DNA from: Terriglobales bacterium
GTDB lineage: Bacteria; Acidobacteriota; Terriglobia; Terriglobales; Acidobacteriaceae
Direction: 5' to 3'
Assembly: GCA_035561515.1 (NCBI GenBank)
Contig: DATMXP010000054.1
Span: 1-64,000 of the forward strand
Length of the DNA stretch: 64,000 nucleotides
Shown: positions 42,669 through 50,424 of the stretch, piece by piece
Layout: every line of letters starts with the position of its first letter
How positions within the stretch are numbered: the stretch's first letter is position 1
Made by a program: the position numbers and the translations under genes
The notes under the pieces: generated by a model
The model's database searches: none
Told to the model about the DNA's origin: nothing
Seen by the model: the letters and a program-made list of their open reading frames with translations, nothing else

Positions 42669-43790
42669 ATGGGGTTCACTCGACGCAATTTCCTTTCGCG
42701 GCTCGCAATCGGAGCGGGCTCGGCCGCAGTTTTGCAGGTGCCGCTGGCGCAGCGCATCTTCGCTTCGCCCGAGCCACAGCGCACGCTTCCTCTCGCCGGA
42801 GCCATCCAGCTCGGCAGCAATGAGAACGCATACGGGCCGTTACCATCGGCCGTCAGCGCCATGCAGGATGCGCTCAGTCGCGCGAACCGGTACCCCTTTG
42901 TGCTGTACGGTCCGTTGGTGGAGCGGATCGCTGCCTATCATCGCATCTCGCCGGAGCAAGTGGTCATCGGCAGCGGTTCCACCGAACCAATGCGGCTTTC
43001 GGCACAGGCTCTAGTTGGGACGGGAAAGAATGTCGTAGTCGCCGACCCGACCTTTGAGGCCATGGGCGAGTTTGCTTCAGAGCTGCGGGCGGAAATCCGA
43101 AAAGTACCTCTATCGTCCAGTTTTGCTCACGATCTGGATGCCATGCTGAAGCGCGTGGACGCCAACACCGCGGTCGTCTACATCTGCAATCCCAACAATC
43201 CCACGGCGAGTGTTACCCCTGCGGGCGATCTGGAGACGTTCTTCGGAAAGCTGCCGGCCCATGTAACCGTGGTGATGGACGAGGCGTACCATCACTTCGC
43301 CGACGGTATGCCAGGGTACCGCTCCTTCATCGATCGCGCCGGCGACCGCTTCATCGTGCTTCGGACATTCTCGAAGATCTACGGCATGGCGGGCATGCGG
43401 CTTGGCTATTCGGTTTCGTCCGCGGCCACGGCAAAGAAGCTCTCGGAGTATAGCCTGCCGATCAGTATCAACATTGTCGCCGCTGCGGCTGGAATGGCTT
43501 CGTTAGATGACGATGTAGCCATGAAGTTTGCGGCCGAGCGGAACGCCGCGGATCGAGCGGAGTTCATGGCACAGGCCGCGGCAAGGAAACTGGCGGTGAT
43601 CCCGTCGAGCTGCAACTTTGCTATGGTTAAGACCGGGCGCCCTGCAAAGGACTTGAATGCTGCCTTTCGCGCCAGAAACATTATTGTCGGACGGCCGTTC
43701 CCGCCGATGCTGGATTATCTGCGTGTTTCGTTTGGTCAACCAGCAGAGATGAAGACGTTTTGGCAAGCGTGGGACCAGATCAATTCGTAG
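42669..43790 (+). CDS. Tat-signal HisC-like PLP aminotransferase
   Basis: 373-residue class I/II aminotransferase of the histidinol-phosphate type, preceded by a twin-arginine signal (MGFTRRNFLSRLAIGAGSAA). Core motifs: IQLGSNENAYGPLPSA, substrate/PLP motif YICNPNNPTASVTP, PLP-ring Asp in VVMDEAYHHF, and Schiff-base Lys236 in RTFSKIYGMAGMRLGY. The signal implies export with bound PLP by Tat, which fits tatA at 19292; what it transaminates in the periplasm is unknown. It is not adjacent to other his genes. Confidence 0.85.
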   Translation: MGFTRRNFLSRLAIGAGSAAVLQVPLAQRIFASPEPQRTLPLAGAIQLGSNENAYGPLPSAVSAMQDALSRANRYPFVLYGPLVERIAAYHRISPEQVVIGSGSTEPMRLSAQALVGTGKNVVVADPTFEAMGEFASELRAEIRKVPLSSSFAHDLDAMLKRVDANTAVVYICNPNNPTASVTPAGDLETFFGKLPAHVTVVMDEAYHHFADGMPGYRSFIDRAGDRFIVLRTFSKIYGMAGMRLGYSVSSAATAKKLSEYSLPISINIVAAAAGMASLDDDVAMKFAAERNAADRAEFMAQAAARKLAVIPSSCNFAMVKTGRPAKDLNAAFRARNIIVGRPFPPMLDYLRVSFGQPAEMKTFWQAWDQINS

Positions 43791-43873
43791 CGGCTTAAGT
43801 TGTTTTTGTGGAAAACCGTTGCGCATCGGTGCGCTATACTGCGCTTCAAGACTGAAACAGGATAATTTCAATA

Positions 43874-44164
43874 ATGCCTTCAAACGCCGTGATTGCCCCC
43901 GAAATCTCTGCTGACGAATTCCACTCATTAGAAGAAAAGGTCTATAAGACCATCGAATTGCTCAAGTCCGCGCGCGACGCCAAGGCGGCCGCGGAACGCG
44001 ATGCCTCCCGTGTCCGCGAACAGCTTGAGATGCGCGAGGAAGAGATCGAATCTTTGAAGGGCGAAGTCGTCGCCCTGCGCAAGGAACGGGAAGAGGTACG
44101 TACCAGAGTAGAAAAGATGCTGAAGCAAATTGATGAGTTGACGGCGGAGGAATCGGCGGGATAA
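43874..44164 (+). CDS. coiled-coil protein upstream of zapA
   Basis: 96 residues, almost entirely a coiled coil from about 15 (FHSLEEKVYKTIELLKSARDAKAAAERDASRVREQLEMREEEIESLKGEVVALRKEREEVRTRVEKML is broken by no Pro or Gly pairs). Size, composition and position directly before zapA recall ZapB-like division proteins, but identity is not proven. ATG at 43874 preceded by CAGGATAA. Confidence 0.65.
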   Translation: MPSNAVIAPEISADEFHSLEEKVYKTIELLKSARDAKAAAERDASRVREQLEMREEEIESLKGEVVALRKEREEVRTRVEKMLKQIDELTAEESAG

Positions 44165-44210
44165 TCAAATCAGCCACTTCGCCAATAGAGAAAGGCGCAA
44201 CGGAGGAGCT

Positions 44211-44522
44211 TTGAGTCAGACAAACGGCAACGGCAGCGTGAGGGTCGAAATCTACGACCAGGCATATAACCTGCGTGGAACCGATCCGGAATACATTTTC
44301 AAGCTGGCGGAATTCGTGGACTCGAGAATACGTGCCGTCGCTTCGCAAACCTCCACGGTCGAAGCATTGCGTCTCGCCGTGCTTGCCGCACTGAACATCG
44401 CGGACGAGTACCACATCCTGAAGCGCAAATATGACGCTATCGCCGGCGACCTGACCAAGCGCACCAACAATCTTTCCGACGCGCTGGACGAAGTACTAAG
44501 TGATAATCGCAAGGTCGGATAA
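44211..44522 (+). CDS. zapA: cell division protein ZapA
   Basis: 103-residue ZapA, which crosslinks FtsZ filaments. It has the N-terminal beta domain VRVEIYDQAYNLRGTDPEYIFKLAEFVD and a long C-terminal dimerisation helix with IADEYHILKRKYDAIAGDL. TTG start with GGAGGAG 6 bases upstream. It follows the coiled-coil gene by 46 bases and is followed by a terminator and a 6S RNA, an arrangement known from other bacteria. Confidence 0.9.
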   Translation: MSQTNGNGSVRVEIYDQAYNLRGTDPEYIFKLAEFVDSRIRAVASQTSTVEALRLAVLAALNIADEYHILKRKYDAIAGDLTKRTNNLSDALDEVLSDNRKVG

Positions 44523-44540
44523 GCTCGCATTTTTCTGGAG

Positions 44541-44569
44541 CCCCTTGCCGAAGCGCAAGGGGTTTTCTG
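44541..44569 (+). terminator. rho-independent terminator after zapA
   Basis: CCCCTTGC / GCAAGGGG stem with a CGAAGC loop followed by TTTTCTGTT. Confidence 0.85.
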
Positions 44570-44707
44570 TTGCGACTTCCACCCGATTGCCTCATCTAAC
44601 ACAAAAGAACCGCTCTTGAAAAGGAACGCCAGAGCACGTCAGTTTCCAAGAAAATCGCGGCTTCCACTTGCGTGGGCAGCAGCTTTCTGAGAGCATCGAA
44701 CCACAAA

Positions 44708-44898
44708 GCCGACCTGCAACGTTGGTGCTGATGGCAACCGTTTTTTTGAACCATTAGTCAATGATTCGGGGAGCTGACTCGAAATTGGTCCGGTGAGCAA
44801 GGTTCCGCCAGTACGGAAATGCCTAATGGATCACGGAGGCTCCCCACCTAGCTGGGCTAGGTTCATTGACGGCCCATCTCACGGCGACGCGGGTTGGC
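44708..44898 (+). ncRNA. ssrS: 6S RNA
   Basis: A 191-base element downstream of zapA with the 6S architecture. The closing stem pairs GCCGACCTGC (44708-44717) with GCGGGTTGGC (44889-44898), ten pairs with two G-T. Further in, GTG..GATGG pairs with CCATC..CAC. TCAATGA/TCATTGA and GGGGAGC/GCTCCCC flank an unpaired centre whose 3' side forms the small CCTAGCTGGGCTAGG hairpin typical of the 6S central bubble. A terminal stem has TTCCG/CGGAA. A T-rich run follows the 3' end. 6S RNA mimics an open promoter and sequesters sigma70 RNA polymerase in stationary phase. The zapA-6S synteny supports the call. Confidence 0.8.
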
Positions 44899-44936
44899 TT
44901 TTTCTTTTCCTGCTACACTAAATGCAGGCCAACCGG

Positions 44937-44950
44937 CGGTTCTAGAACCG
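44937..44950. promoter_or_regulatory. 14-bp palindrome before lgt
   Basis: CGGTTCTAGAACCG is a perfect palindrome 10 bases before the lgt start codon; it resembles a small operator and also contains a rare CTAG. Confidence 0.4.
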
Positions 44951-44959
44951 AAACGTAAC

Positions 44960-45769
44960 GTGCACCCAACCCTCTTTCATATCGGACATTTCGCTCCTCC
45001 AACCTACGGACTTCTTGTCGCACTCGGTGTACTTACCGGGCTGATCGTCACGGTCAAGCTCGCAAGGTCGCAGAACCTCAATCCCGACTACGCCTGGAAC
45101 CTCGGCGTGCTGGTGGTGCTGGCTGCCATCGTTGGTGCCAAGGTGTTGCTGATCATCAACGATTTCAACTGGTACATGAAGCACCCGGCAGACATCTTCA
45201 GCCTCTCGATGCTGCAGGCGGGCGGAGTGTTCTACGGTGGCGTGCTGGCCGCGATCGCAACCGCCATCTACTACATCCGCAAGCACAACATGCCCGTGCT
45301 TCGCACATGCGATACCTTCGCGCCCGGACTGGCGCTCGGCCACGCCATTGGCCGCATCGGTTGCTTTTCCGCGGGGTGCTGCTACGGCAAGCACACGGAT
45401 GCATGGTGGGGGGTGACGTTCACGAACGCACTGGCGAACCAGATCAGCGGAACTCCACTGAACGTCCCGCTGGTGCCCACGCAGTTGATCGAGTCCGTGG
45501 TTGAACTCCTGAACTTCTTCATCCTCCTGCTGCTGATCCGCAACAAGAAGTTCGAAGGCCAGGTGATCGGCTCGTACCTGTTTCTCTACGGAGTAGCGCG
45601 GTACTTCATCGAATTCGTCCGCGATGATCCCGAGCGCGGATCGATGTTCGGCGGCGCTATGACCGGCACGCAGTTCATCTCCATCTGCCTGGTGATTGCC
45701 GGCGGCATTCTCTGGATGAAGCGGACGAAAGCTCCGGCATCCAATCTCTCCGCGGTCGCACAGCGCTAG
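44960..45769 (+). CDS. lgt: prolipoprotein diacylglyceryl transferase
   Basis: 269-residue polytopic enzyme that adds diacylglycerol to the lipobox cysteine of lipoproteins. The Lgt signature HAIGRIGCFSAGCCYGK with its catalytic Arg is present, as are seven membrane helices and the second conserved region LFLYGVARYFIEFVRDDPE. The GTG at 44960 is chosen because longer in-frame starts enter the 6S RNA 3' end. Confidence 0.93.
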   Translation: MHPTLFHIGHFAPPTYGLLVALGVLTGLIVTVKLARSQNLNPDYAWNLGVLVVLAAIVGAKVLLIINDFNWYMKHPADIFSLSMLQAGGVFYGGVLAAIATAIYYIRKHNMPVLRTCDTFAPGLALGHAIGRIGCFSAGCCYGKHTDAWWGVTFTNALANQISGTPLNVPLVPTQLIESVVELLNFFILLLLIRNKKFEGQVIGSYLFLYGVARYFIEFVRDDPERGSMFGGAMTGTQFISICLVIAGGILWMKRTKAPASNLSAVAQR

Positions 45770-46231
45770 TTAATGTTTGGGATATCTCGGTTGTAGCCGA
45801 AGCGGCAGGATTGTGTTCGCCGACAAATCGAGCAATTCCGCTCCTAACTGCTGGATCGTGAACAAGCAGGATTCCGCATGCGCTTGCAGGTGATTCCGCA
45901 TCGTTTCAGAATCGACCAGCAGGATTCGGCAGTCGCTGATCGCCGTCGCCGTGTGCTGGTGCGGACTGTTTGCAAGGACAGAAGGCAGGCCCATCAACTG
46001 TCCGGCGTGGGCTACTCCCAGCAGCAGCTTTCGGTCGCCTGAGAAGATCGCCAGTTCCAGTTCACCCGAATCGACGTAATAGGCTCCACGGCAAGGCTCA
46101 TTTTCCTGGAAGAGGACCGCACCCGCAGGCACCGAAAGTGACACGCCCGCCTGGCGGATAAACTCCAGCAGCGAAGCGGCGCTGGAGCCACCATCGCCTC
46201 CGAAAACCGAAGCTGAGCCGGAACTTGGCAC
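45770..46231 (-). CDS. cyclic-nucleotide-binding-domain protein without HTH
   Basis: 153 residues with a Crp-type cNMP-binding barrel (VSLSVPAGAVLFQENEPCRGAYYVDSGELELAI ... LLGVAHAGQLMGLPSVLANSPH). The domain is followed by one helix and no DNA-binding domain, so it is a sensor-only or partner-binding protein. The PGxVLF and phosphate-binding region look only partly conserved. GTG start with no Shine-Dalgarno. Its stop abuts that of lgt. Confidence 0.75.
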   Translation of the reverse strand: MPSSGSASVFGGDGGSSAASLLEFIRQAGVSLSVPAGAVLFQENEPCRGAYYVDSGELELAIFSGDRKLLLGVAHAGQLMGLPSVLANSPHQHTATAISDCRILLVDSETMRNHLQAHAESCLFTIQQLGAELLDLSANTILPLRLQPRYPKH

Positions 46232-46369
46232 TAAGCCATCGTGGCTGGCGGATGCGAACAGTGGCAGTGATAACAGTCACACGATTTCGTGTACAGGTCA
46301 CGAAAAACCCAGAAAATCCGCCGATTCGGCCTCTCATGGCTAACTTCGGTGGACTACTCGAAATCATCC

Positions 46370-47632
46370 TCAAGGCTTTTTGAATACCTGTCCACCCTTC
46401 ATGACGAAGCTCACCTTCTGCAGTGCGGCGATGTCGTTCAGGGGATCACCTGGGACCGCAACAATGTCAGCCAACTTTCCGGCTTCAATCGTCCCTACTT
46501 GATCCTGCATGCCCATCAATTCCGAAGCGACCGTCGTTGCCGAGCGGATTGCCTGTAGCGGCGTCATGCCATACTTCACCATCAGCGGGAACTCGATCGC
46601 CGGATTGATCTTCCAATCGAAGCCGCCGGCATCGGTACCGAAGGCGATCTTCACACCTGAATCGAGGGCTCGCTTGAACGTATCGGCATGGATCTTCACC
46701 ATGTCGAGCCACACCTTCGCTCCTGCCTTCGCTCGGCCCTCCGCCACATATTCTCCGACGTACAGCGTCGGCACGTAGTAGATCCCCTTCGCCACCATCG
46801 CCTTCAAGTCCTCCGGCGCGATGTACTGCCCGTGCTCAATGGTGTCCACGCCCGCCTCAACTGAGTTATGAACGCCTCGAAGTGCCGATGCATGCGAAGA
46901 CACCTTCCGGCGTTGCCGATGGGTTTCGTCCACGATGGCCCGGAGTTCCTCCATAGTGAAGGTAGGAACGTCGTCCAGCACTCCATCCGGCCGCAGGAAG
47001 TAGCTGCGGTCGGAGTAGACCTTGATCCAGTCAGCGCCGTAGCTGATCTGCTCGCGAACCGCCTTGCGGGCTTCATCCGGCCCATCCACCACCTGCACTC
47101 CATGCGGAACCTGGATATCGGGCGAGTAGCCCAGGAGCGGATACGCTCCGGTTACGTTCAGCGAACGCGTCGCTACCTGCATCCGTGGGCCGGGTATGAA
47201 ACCCTGATTGATGGCCTTTTTGATGTCCACGTCCGCGTACATCGCACCTTCGGTTTCCAGGTCCCGGATGGTGGTAAATCCGTACTCGAGCGCTCGCCGT
47301 GCTGCCACGGTGCCCAGAATCGTTCGATACGCCTGCGACCACTTCAGGAGTTGGACGTCATAATCTTCGGCCGTGATGTCGCCCTGAAGTAGAACGTGGG
47401 TGTGCGCATCGATCAACCCGGGAAGGCAGGTGAGATTGCCAAGTTCGACGACGCTGGCTCCCTTTGGGGCAGAGGCGCCGACCGAGGCGATCTTCTCCCC
47501 GTCCACGGCGATGTAGGCATTTCGCTGATACTGCCCCGATTTGACGTCGAGAACCGAGCCACAGTGCAGGACGGTTTGGGCCGCGGCAGATGCCAGGAGT
47601 GTCAGAAGGACTGAGGCAACGCGGATGAACAT
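46370..47632 (-). CDS. secreted amidohydrolase (imidazolonepropionase/prolidase-like)
   Basis: 420-residue metal-dependent hydrolase with a signal peptide (MFIRVASVLLTLLASAAAQ). The metal site is complete: HTH in LIDAHTHVLLQGD, carbamylated-Lys candidate in DWIKVYSDRSYF, His in VSSHASALRGVH and TIEHGQYI, and Asp in AFGTDAGGFDWK. The family includes Xaa-Pro dipeptidases and other amidohydrolases frequent in Acidobacteria. Substrate unknown. Confidence 0.86.
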   Translation of the reverse strand: MFIRVASVLLTLLASAAAQTVLHCGSVLDVKSGQYQRNAYIAVDGEKIASVGASAPKGASVVELGNLTCLPGLIDAHTHVLLQGDITAEDYDVQLLKWSQAYRTILGTVAARRALEYGFTTIRDLETEGAMYADVDIKKAINQGFIPGPRMQVATRSLNVTGAYPLLGYSPDIQVPHGVQVVDGPDEARKAVREQISYGADWIKVYSDRSYFLRPDGVLDDVPTFTMEELRAIVDETHRQRRKVSSHASALRGVHNSVEAGVDTIEHGQYIAPEDLKAMVAKGIYYVPTLYVGEYVAEGRAKAGAKVWLDMVKIHADTFKRALDSGVKIAFGTDAGGFDWKINPAIEFPLMVKYGMTPLQAIRSATTVASELMGMQDQVGTIEAGKLADIVAVPGDPLNDIAALQKVSFVMKGGQVFKKP

Positions 47633-47738
47633 GATCTGCTCCGGTGAAGATTTTGCAAGCGGAGCAGTTTAACGCAAAGCACGGTCGCGGTGCAGGCGCA
47701 CACCGGCGCCATTCGGATGTTCCAGGTAGAAAAAAGGA

Positions 47739-48575
47739 TTAGCGGTGTTTGAACTCGCTGGTGATGTGCGTGGCGCGCTTGGTCAGGACTTTCTCAACCG
47801 TATCGACCACGTTTGGCAGGAACGCTGCGCCACCATTGCCGTTCGCTGCGGCAGTGAGGGCATAGTTCCAGGACTCCGGCTGTTCCAACACCGAGGCGCT
47901 GCGGCGTTCCGGTTCCGGCCGGTACATGTAAACCAGCCAGAGACTGACAGCCGCCAGGTACGCAAACTGGTTCAAGGTGTTGAGCACGTTGCCACTAGTA
48001 ACGCCGGTAAAGAGCGAACGCAATGTGACCACTGAAAGGTGGCTTCCGGCTGTAAGGCCGAAGCCGATGGCAATTCCAAACACCCGATGGGCATCCGTCA
48101 GGCCAAGCTGGCGGGAGAACATGTACAGGAACACCACCAGTCCGCATTGCATCAAGCTGACGCTGCGATCAATGGTAAGGATAAAGCTGGTTATCGGGTT
48201 GTTCGTACCAGGCGATGAACTCAGCGCCATCACCGAGCCGATCATCAGCAGTACCAGCGAAGACCACCGGAAAAGGGTGCTGCCGAAGGTCCGAAGCTGC
48301 TCGTAGGGCCGGAAAACGTGCCGGAAGACCTCGTGCAGGACCGAGAAGCCCAGCGCTGTAATGATGGCCGCACTGGTCCAATAACAATAGTAATAGGCCT
48401 TATAGGAGATGAAGTTCAGAACGAAATTCAGAATATCGGCAGCCGTAAGGGCCACCAGATAAGCAGTAAAAATAGGGTAGTCGCGGTTCAGCTTCTTCTT
48501 GAAAACAAAGGCCACTAGGACCAGTGACACGATCCAGGAGGCCGTCCAGAAGCTAAGCATTAAGGCACGTATCAT
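47739..48575 (-). CDS. seven-helix membrane protein of unknown function
   Basis: 278 residues with about seven transmembrane helices (first: SFWTASWIVSLVLVAFVF, last: AYLAAVSLWLVYMY) and a soluble C-terminal 60 residues. No recognised motif. Similar proteins are, to my recollection, repeated in Acidobacteria genomes. A GCTTAGCTTCTGGACG start region is preceded by no clear ribosome site. Confidence 0.65.
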   Translation of the reverse strand: MIRALMLSFWTASWIVSLVLVAFVFKKKLNRDYPIFTAYLVALTAADILNFVLNFISYKAYYYCYWTSAAIITALGFSVLHEVFRHVFRPYEQLRTFGSTLFRWSSLVLLMIGSVMALSSSPGTNNPITSFILTIDRSVSLMQCGLVVFLYMFSRQLGLTDAHRVFGIAIGFGLTAGSHLSVVTLRSLFTGVTSGNVLNTLNQFAYLAAVSLWLVYMYRPEPERRSASVLEQPESWNYALTAAANGNGGAAFLPNVVDTVEKVLTKRATHITSEFKHR

Positions 48576-48729
48576 AGGCTGGTCCGCGACGACGCTATTT
48601 TAGGGTGCAAGAATGCGCCGACTTGCGGAGAATACCTACTTACGTGCCCTATCGCAAGACAAATTTCATCCCAGTACTAGTACCAGGGTAATGTTCTATA
48701 TCCGGTTCATAACCGGCCCCCCCCGATAA

Positions 48730-48885
48730 CTAGGGGATCAATTGGCAGTGCGGCGTGCCAGGATCGCACCACGGAATCGGCGAGGCATTCGGTGATACCG
48801 GTTGTACGTTCTTGGGGGCGACTGCTGCTGACAGGATGCCTGCGGTGACGAGGGTTAATACCGTAGCGCGCAATAGATTCTTCAC
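48730..48885 (-). CDS. 51-aa secreted Cys/Pro peptide
   Basis: A 51-residue precursor: signal peptide MKNLLRATVLTLVTAGILSA-AVA, then a mature segment of about 28 residues rich in Pro with two cysteines (IPWCDPGTPHCQLIP). The GTG start has AGGAGAGAG at good spacing. The two cysteines could form a disulfide in an extracytoplasmic peptide. It has a proper signal sequence, so chance is unlikely, but no family is known to me. Confidence 0.6.
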   Translation of the reverse strand: MKNLLRATVLTLVTAGILSAAVAPKNVQPVSPNASPIPWCDPGTPHCQLIP

Positions 48886-49234
48886 GATTCTCTCTCCTGA
48901 GTTCGGTACTTTTTCTGTACTTTTCGGGCCTTTTTGGCCGTTTTTGTTGTTTTAAATTGGGTAGTCTACAGGTATGAACCGAGTTCCAAATCGGAACGCG
49001 GAGCAAATGCCACAGAACCTGTCAAACTACTTTGGCCGGAAGTCTAAACCAAAGTAATGTGAACGTGAAGTATCAGGAAAAAATTTTTCCAAACTTCGAA
49101 ATTCACCAGACTTCCATGTCCAGGTTCATTACAGGCTATTTCGGCTAAAAACACGAAGAAAAACGAAGTTAAAGGGAATAAAACCGTAGGAAAAATTTCC
49201 CGTTTTGGAATCGGGAATAACCGGGAATAGAGGA
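48886..49234. other. AT-rich intergenic region with several dyads
   Basis: 349 bases without a gene, markedly AT-richer than its surroundings. It holds GGCC-TTTTT-GGCC near 48930, an inverted repeat TACTTTGG/CCAAAGTA (49028-49056), palindrome GGAAAAAATTTTTCC (49076-49090), GGAAAAATTTCC near 49189, and three GGGAATA copies (49174, 49213, 49223). It should contain the promoter of the 48730-48885 peptide. No ORF or known RNA was recognised. Confidence 0.5.
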
Positions 49235-49408
49235 CTACTCGTCCTGAGAAAGTAGGCTTCCGAGGGTAGGTTTGTGTTTTTCCGTAGCGCGCTTCGTGCG
49301 GGGAACCTCTCGTTTCGTCGGAGGCGGGGATCCGATAACGTTCCGGGCCGCTGATTTCACCGCTTTTTCCGCCGTGAATACCTTTTTTCTACCCTTCTTT
49401 TTCGCCAT
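49235..49408 (-). CDS. 57-aa basic protein
   Basis: 57 residues starting MAKKKGRKKVFTAEKAVKSA, with a Pro-Pro-Pro turn and a tail KPTLGSLLSQDE; very basic in the first 45 residues. An ATG with AGGAG about 10 bases upstream. The composition suggests nucleic-acid or envelope binding. Function unknown. It is divergent from the zinc-ribbon gene that follows. Confidence 0.6.
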   Translation of the reverse strand: MAKKKGRKKVFTAEKAVKSAARNVIGSPPPTKREVPRTKRATEKHKPTLGSLLSQDE

Positions 49409-49461
49409 CGGGCTATGCTCCTAACTTGGCTAGATTAAAATCGAACTGGAGCGAATCGGCA

Positions 49462-49737
49462 ATGGAAGAGCGCGATTTCTACGACGAGAAGCCGGAAACA
49501 CGGAAAACCAATCTCATCTGTCCCCACTGCCGGCAGGAAGCCGAGTACGAGCTGGGATGGATGGTTCGTCGCAAAAAGAAGCAGCTTCCCGGGCGTGCCG
49601 ATGAGCGCGATCGCGCCAAGTTCGCAAAAGCGCGTTCCTACATGGTGCGGAAAGACGACCTGGTTGCCTGTAAGAATGTTCGCTGCCGCAAGCGTTTTGA
49701 AGTCAGCGGAGTGCAGTCCGTCGCTTTTCTGGAGTAG
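49462..49737 (+). CDS. small zinc-ribbon protein
   Basis: 91 residues with two cysteine knuckles, CPHC near 21-24 and CKNVRC near 71-76, a likely zinc ribbon or treble-clef, around a basic helical middle (RRKKKQLPGRADERDRAKFAKARSYM). ATG at 49462 is preferred; the upstream part reads unlike protein. Possibly a nucleic-acid binding protein. Confidence 0.65.
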   Translation: MEERDFYDEKPETRKTNLICPHCRQEAEYELGWMVRRKKKQLPGRADERDRAKFAKARSYMVRKDDLVACKNVRCRKRFEVSGVQSVAFLE

Positions 49738-49757
49738 TTCTCGAAAGCCGCAGGTTT

Positions 49758-50423
49758 TTAACTACATAGAACGGCGTTCATAAACTGGCCGAGTTTCGCT
49801 TCATCGAGCTTACTGTTCATCCTTACTCCGCTACAGATGTCCAGTCCGAAAGGTGCCACGTCGCGTACCGCTTGCGCGACGTTTTGTGCATTCAGTCCAC
49901 CTGCCAGAAACATCGGTACGTTGATTGCCTCGCGGATACGCCGGCTTAGCGTCCAGTCGTGAACGCGGCCGGTGCCCCCGAGTTCTTTCACCTTCAGATT
50001 AGGATTGCCGGAATCCAGCAGGATCGCATTCACGCTCTCGCTTGCCTCTACGGCTTCCTGAACCGACTCTTCTCCCGTTACATGCACCACTTGCACCAGC
50101 GCGATACCGGGCAGTGCACGGCGAAGTTCGCCATGAACCCTGGCCGAGACTCGATCGACAAGCTGAATAGTGTTTACGCCGGTCCGACGCTGCTGCTCGA
50201 CAATGACGTCAGTCTCTGTTGCACACGTAAGCAGGAACGTAGCGATCCCGGGTGGCACGCGTGCGGCGATGTCGGTGATCAGCTCTTCATCAATAACGCC
50301 GGGCCCGCTCGGCATTTTCGAAACCAGCCCGAGTGCGCTCGCCCCATAGCGAATTGCGAGTTCGGCTTCTTCCACGCTGCTGATGCAGCAGATCTTCACG
50401 CGTGGTTTATGAGTGCCGTGCAT
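49758..50423 (-). CDS. TrpF-like phosphoribosylanthranilate isomerase family protein
   Basis: 221-residue TIM barrel with the PRAI pattern: VKICCISSVEEAELAIRYGASALGLV (KICG replaced by KICC), VQVVHVTGEESVQ, ILLDSG, and the phosphate-binding LAGGLNAQNVAQAVRDVAPFGLDICSGVR. Catalytic Cys and Asp equivalents are plausible (Cys of KICC, Asp of LLDSG). There is no other trp gene nearby, so it may be an orphan trpF or a paralogue. Confidence 0.8.
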   Translation of the reverse strand: MHGTHKPRVKICCISSVEEAELAIRYGASALGLVSKMPSGPGVIDEELITDIAARVPPGIATFLLTCATETDVIVEQQRRTGVNTIQLVDRVSARVHGELRRALPGIALVQVVHVTGEESVQEAVEASESVNAILLDSGNPNLKVKELGGTGRVHDWTLSRRIREAINVPMFLAGGLNAQNVAQAVRDVAPFGLDICSGVRMNSKLDEAKLGQFMNAVLCS

Positions 50424-50424
50424 G

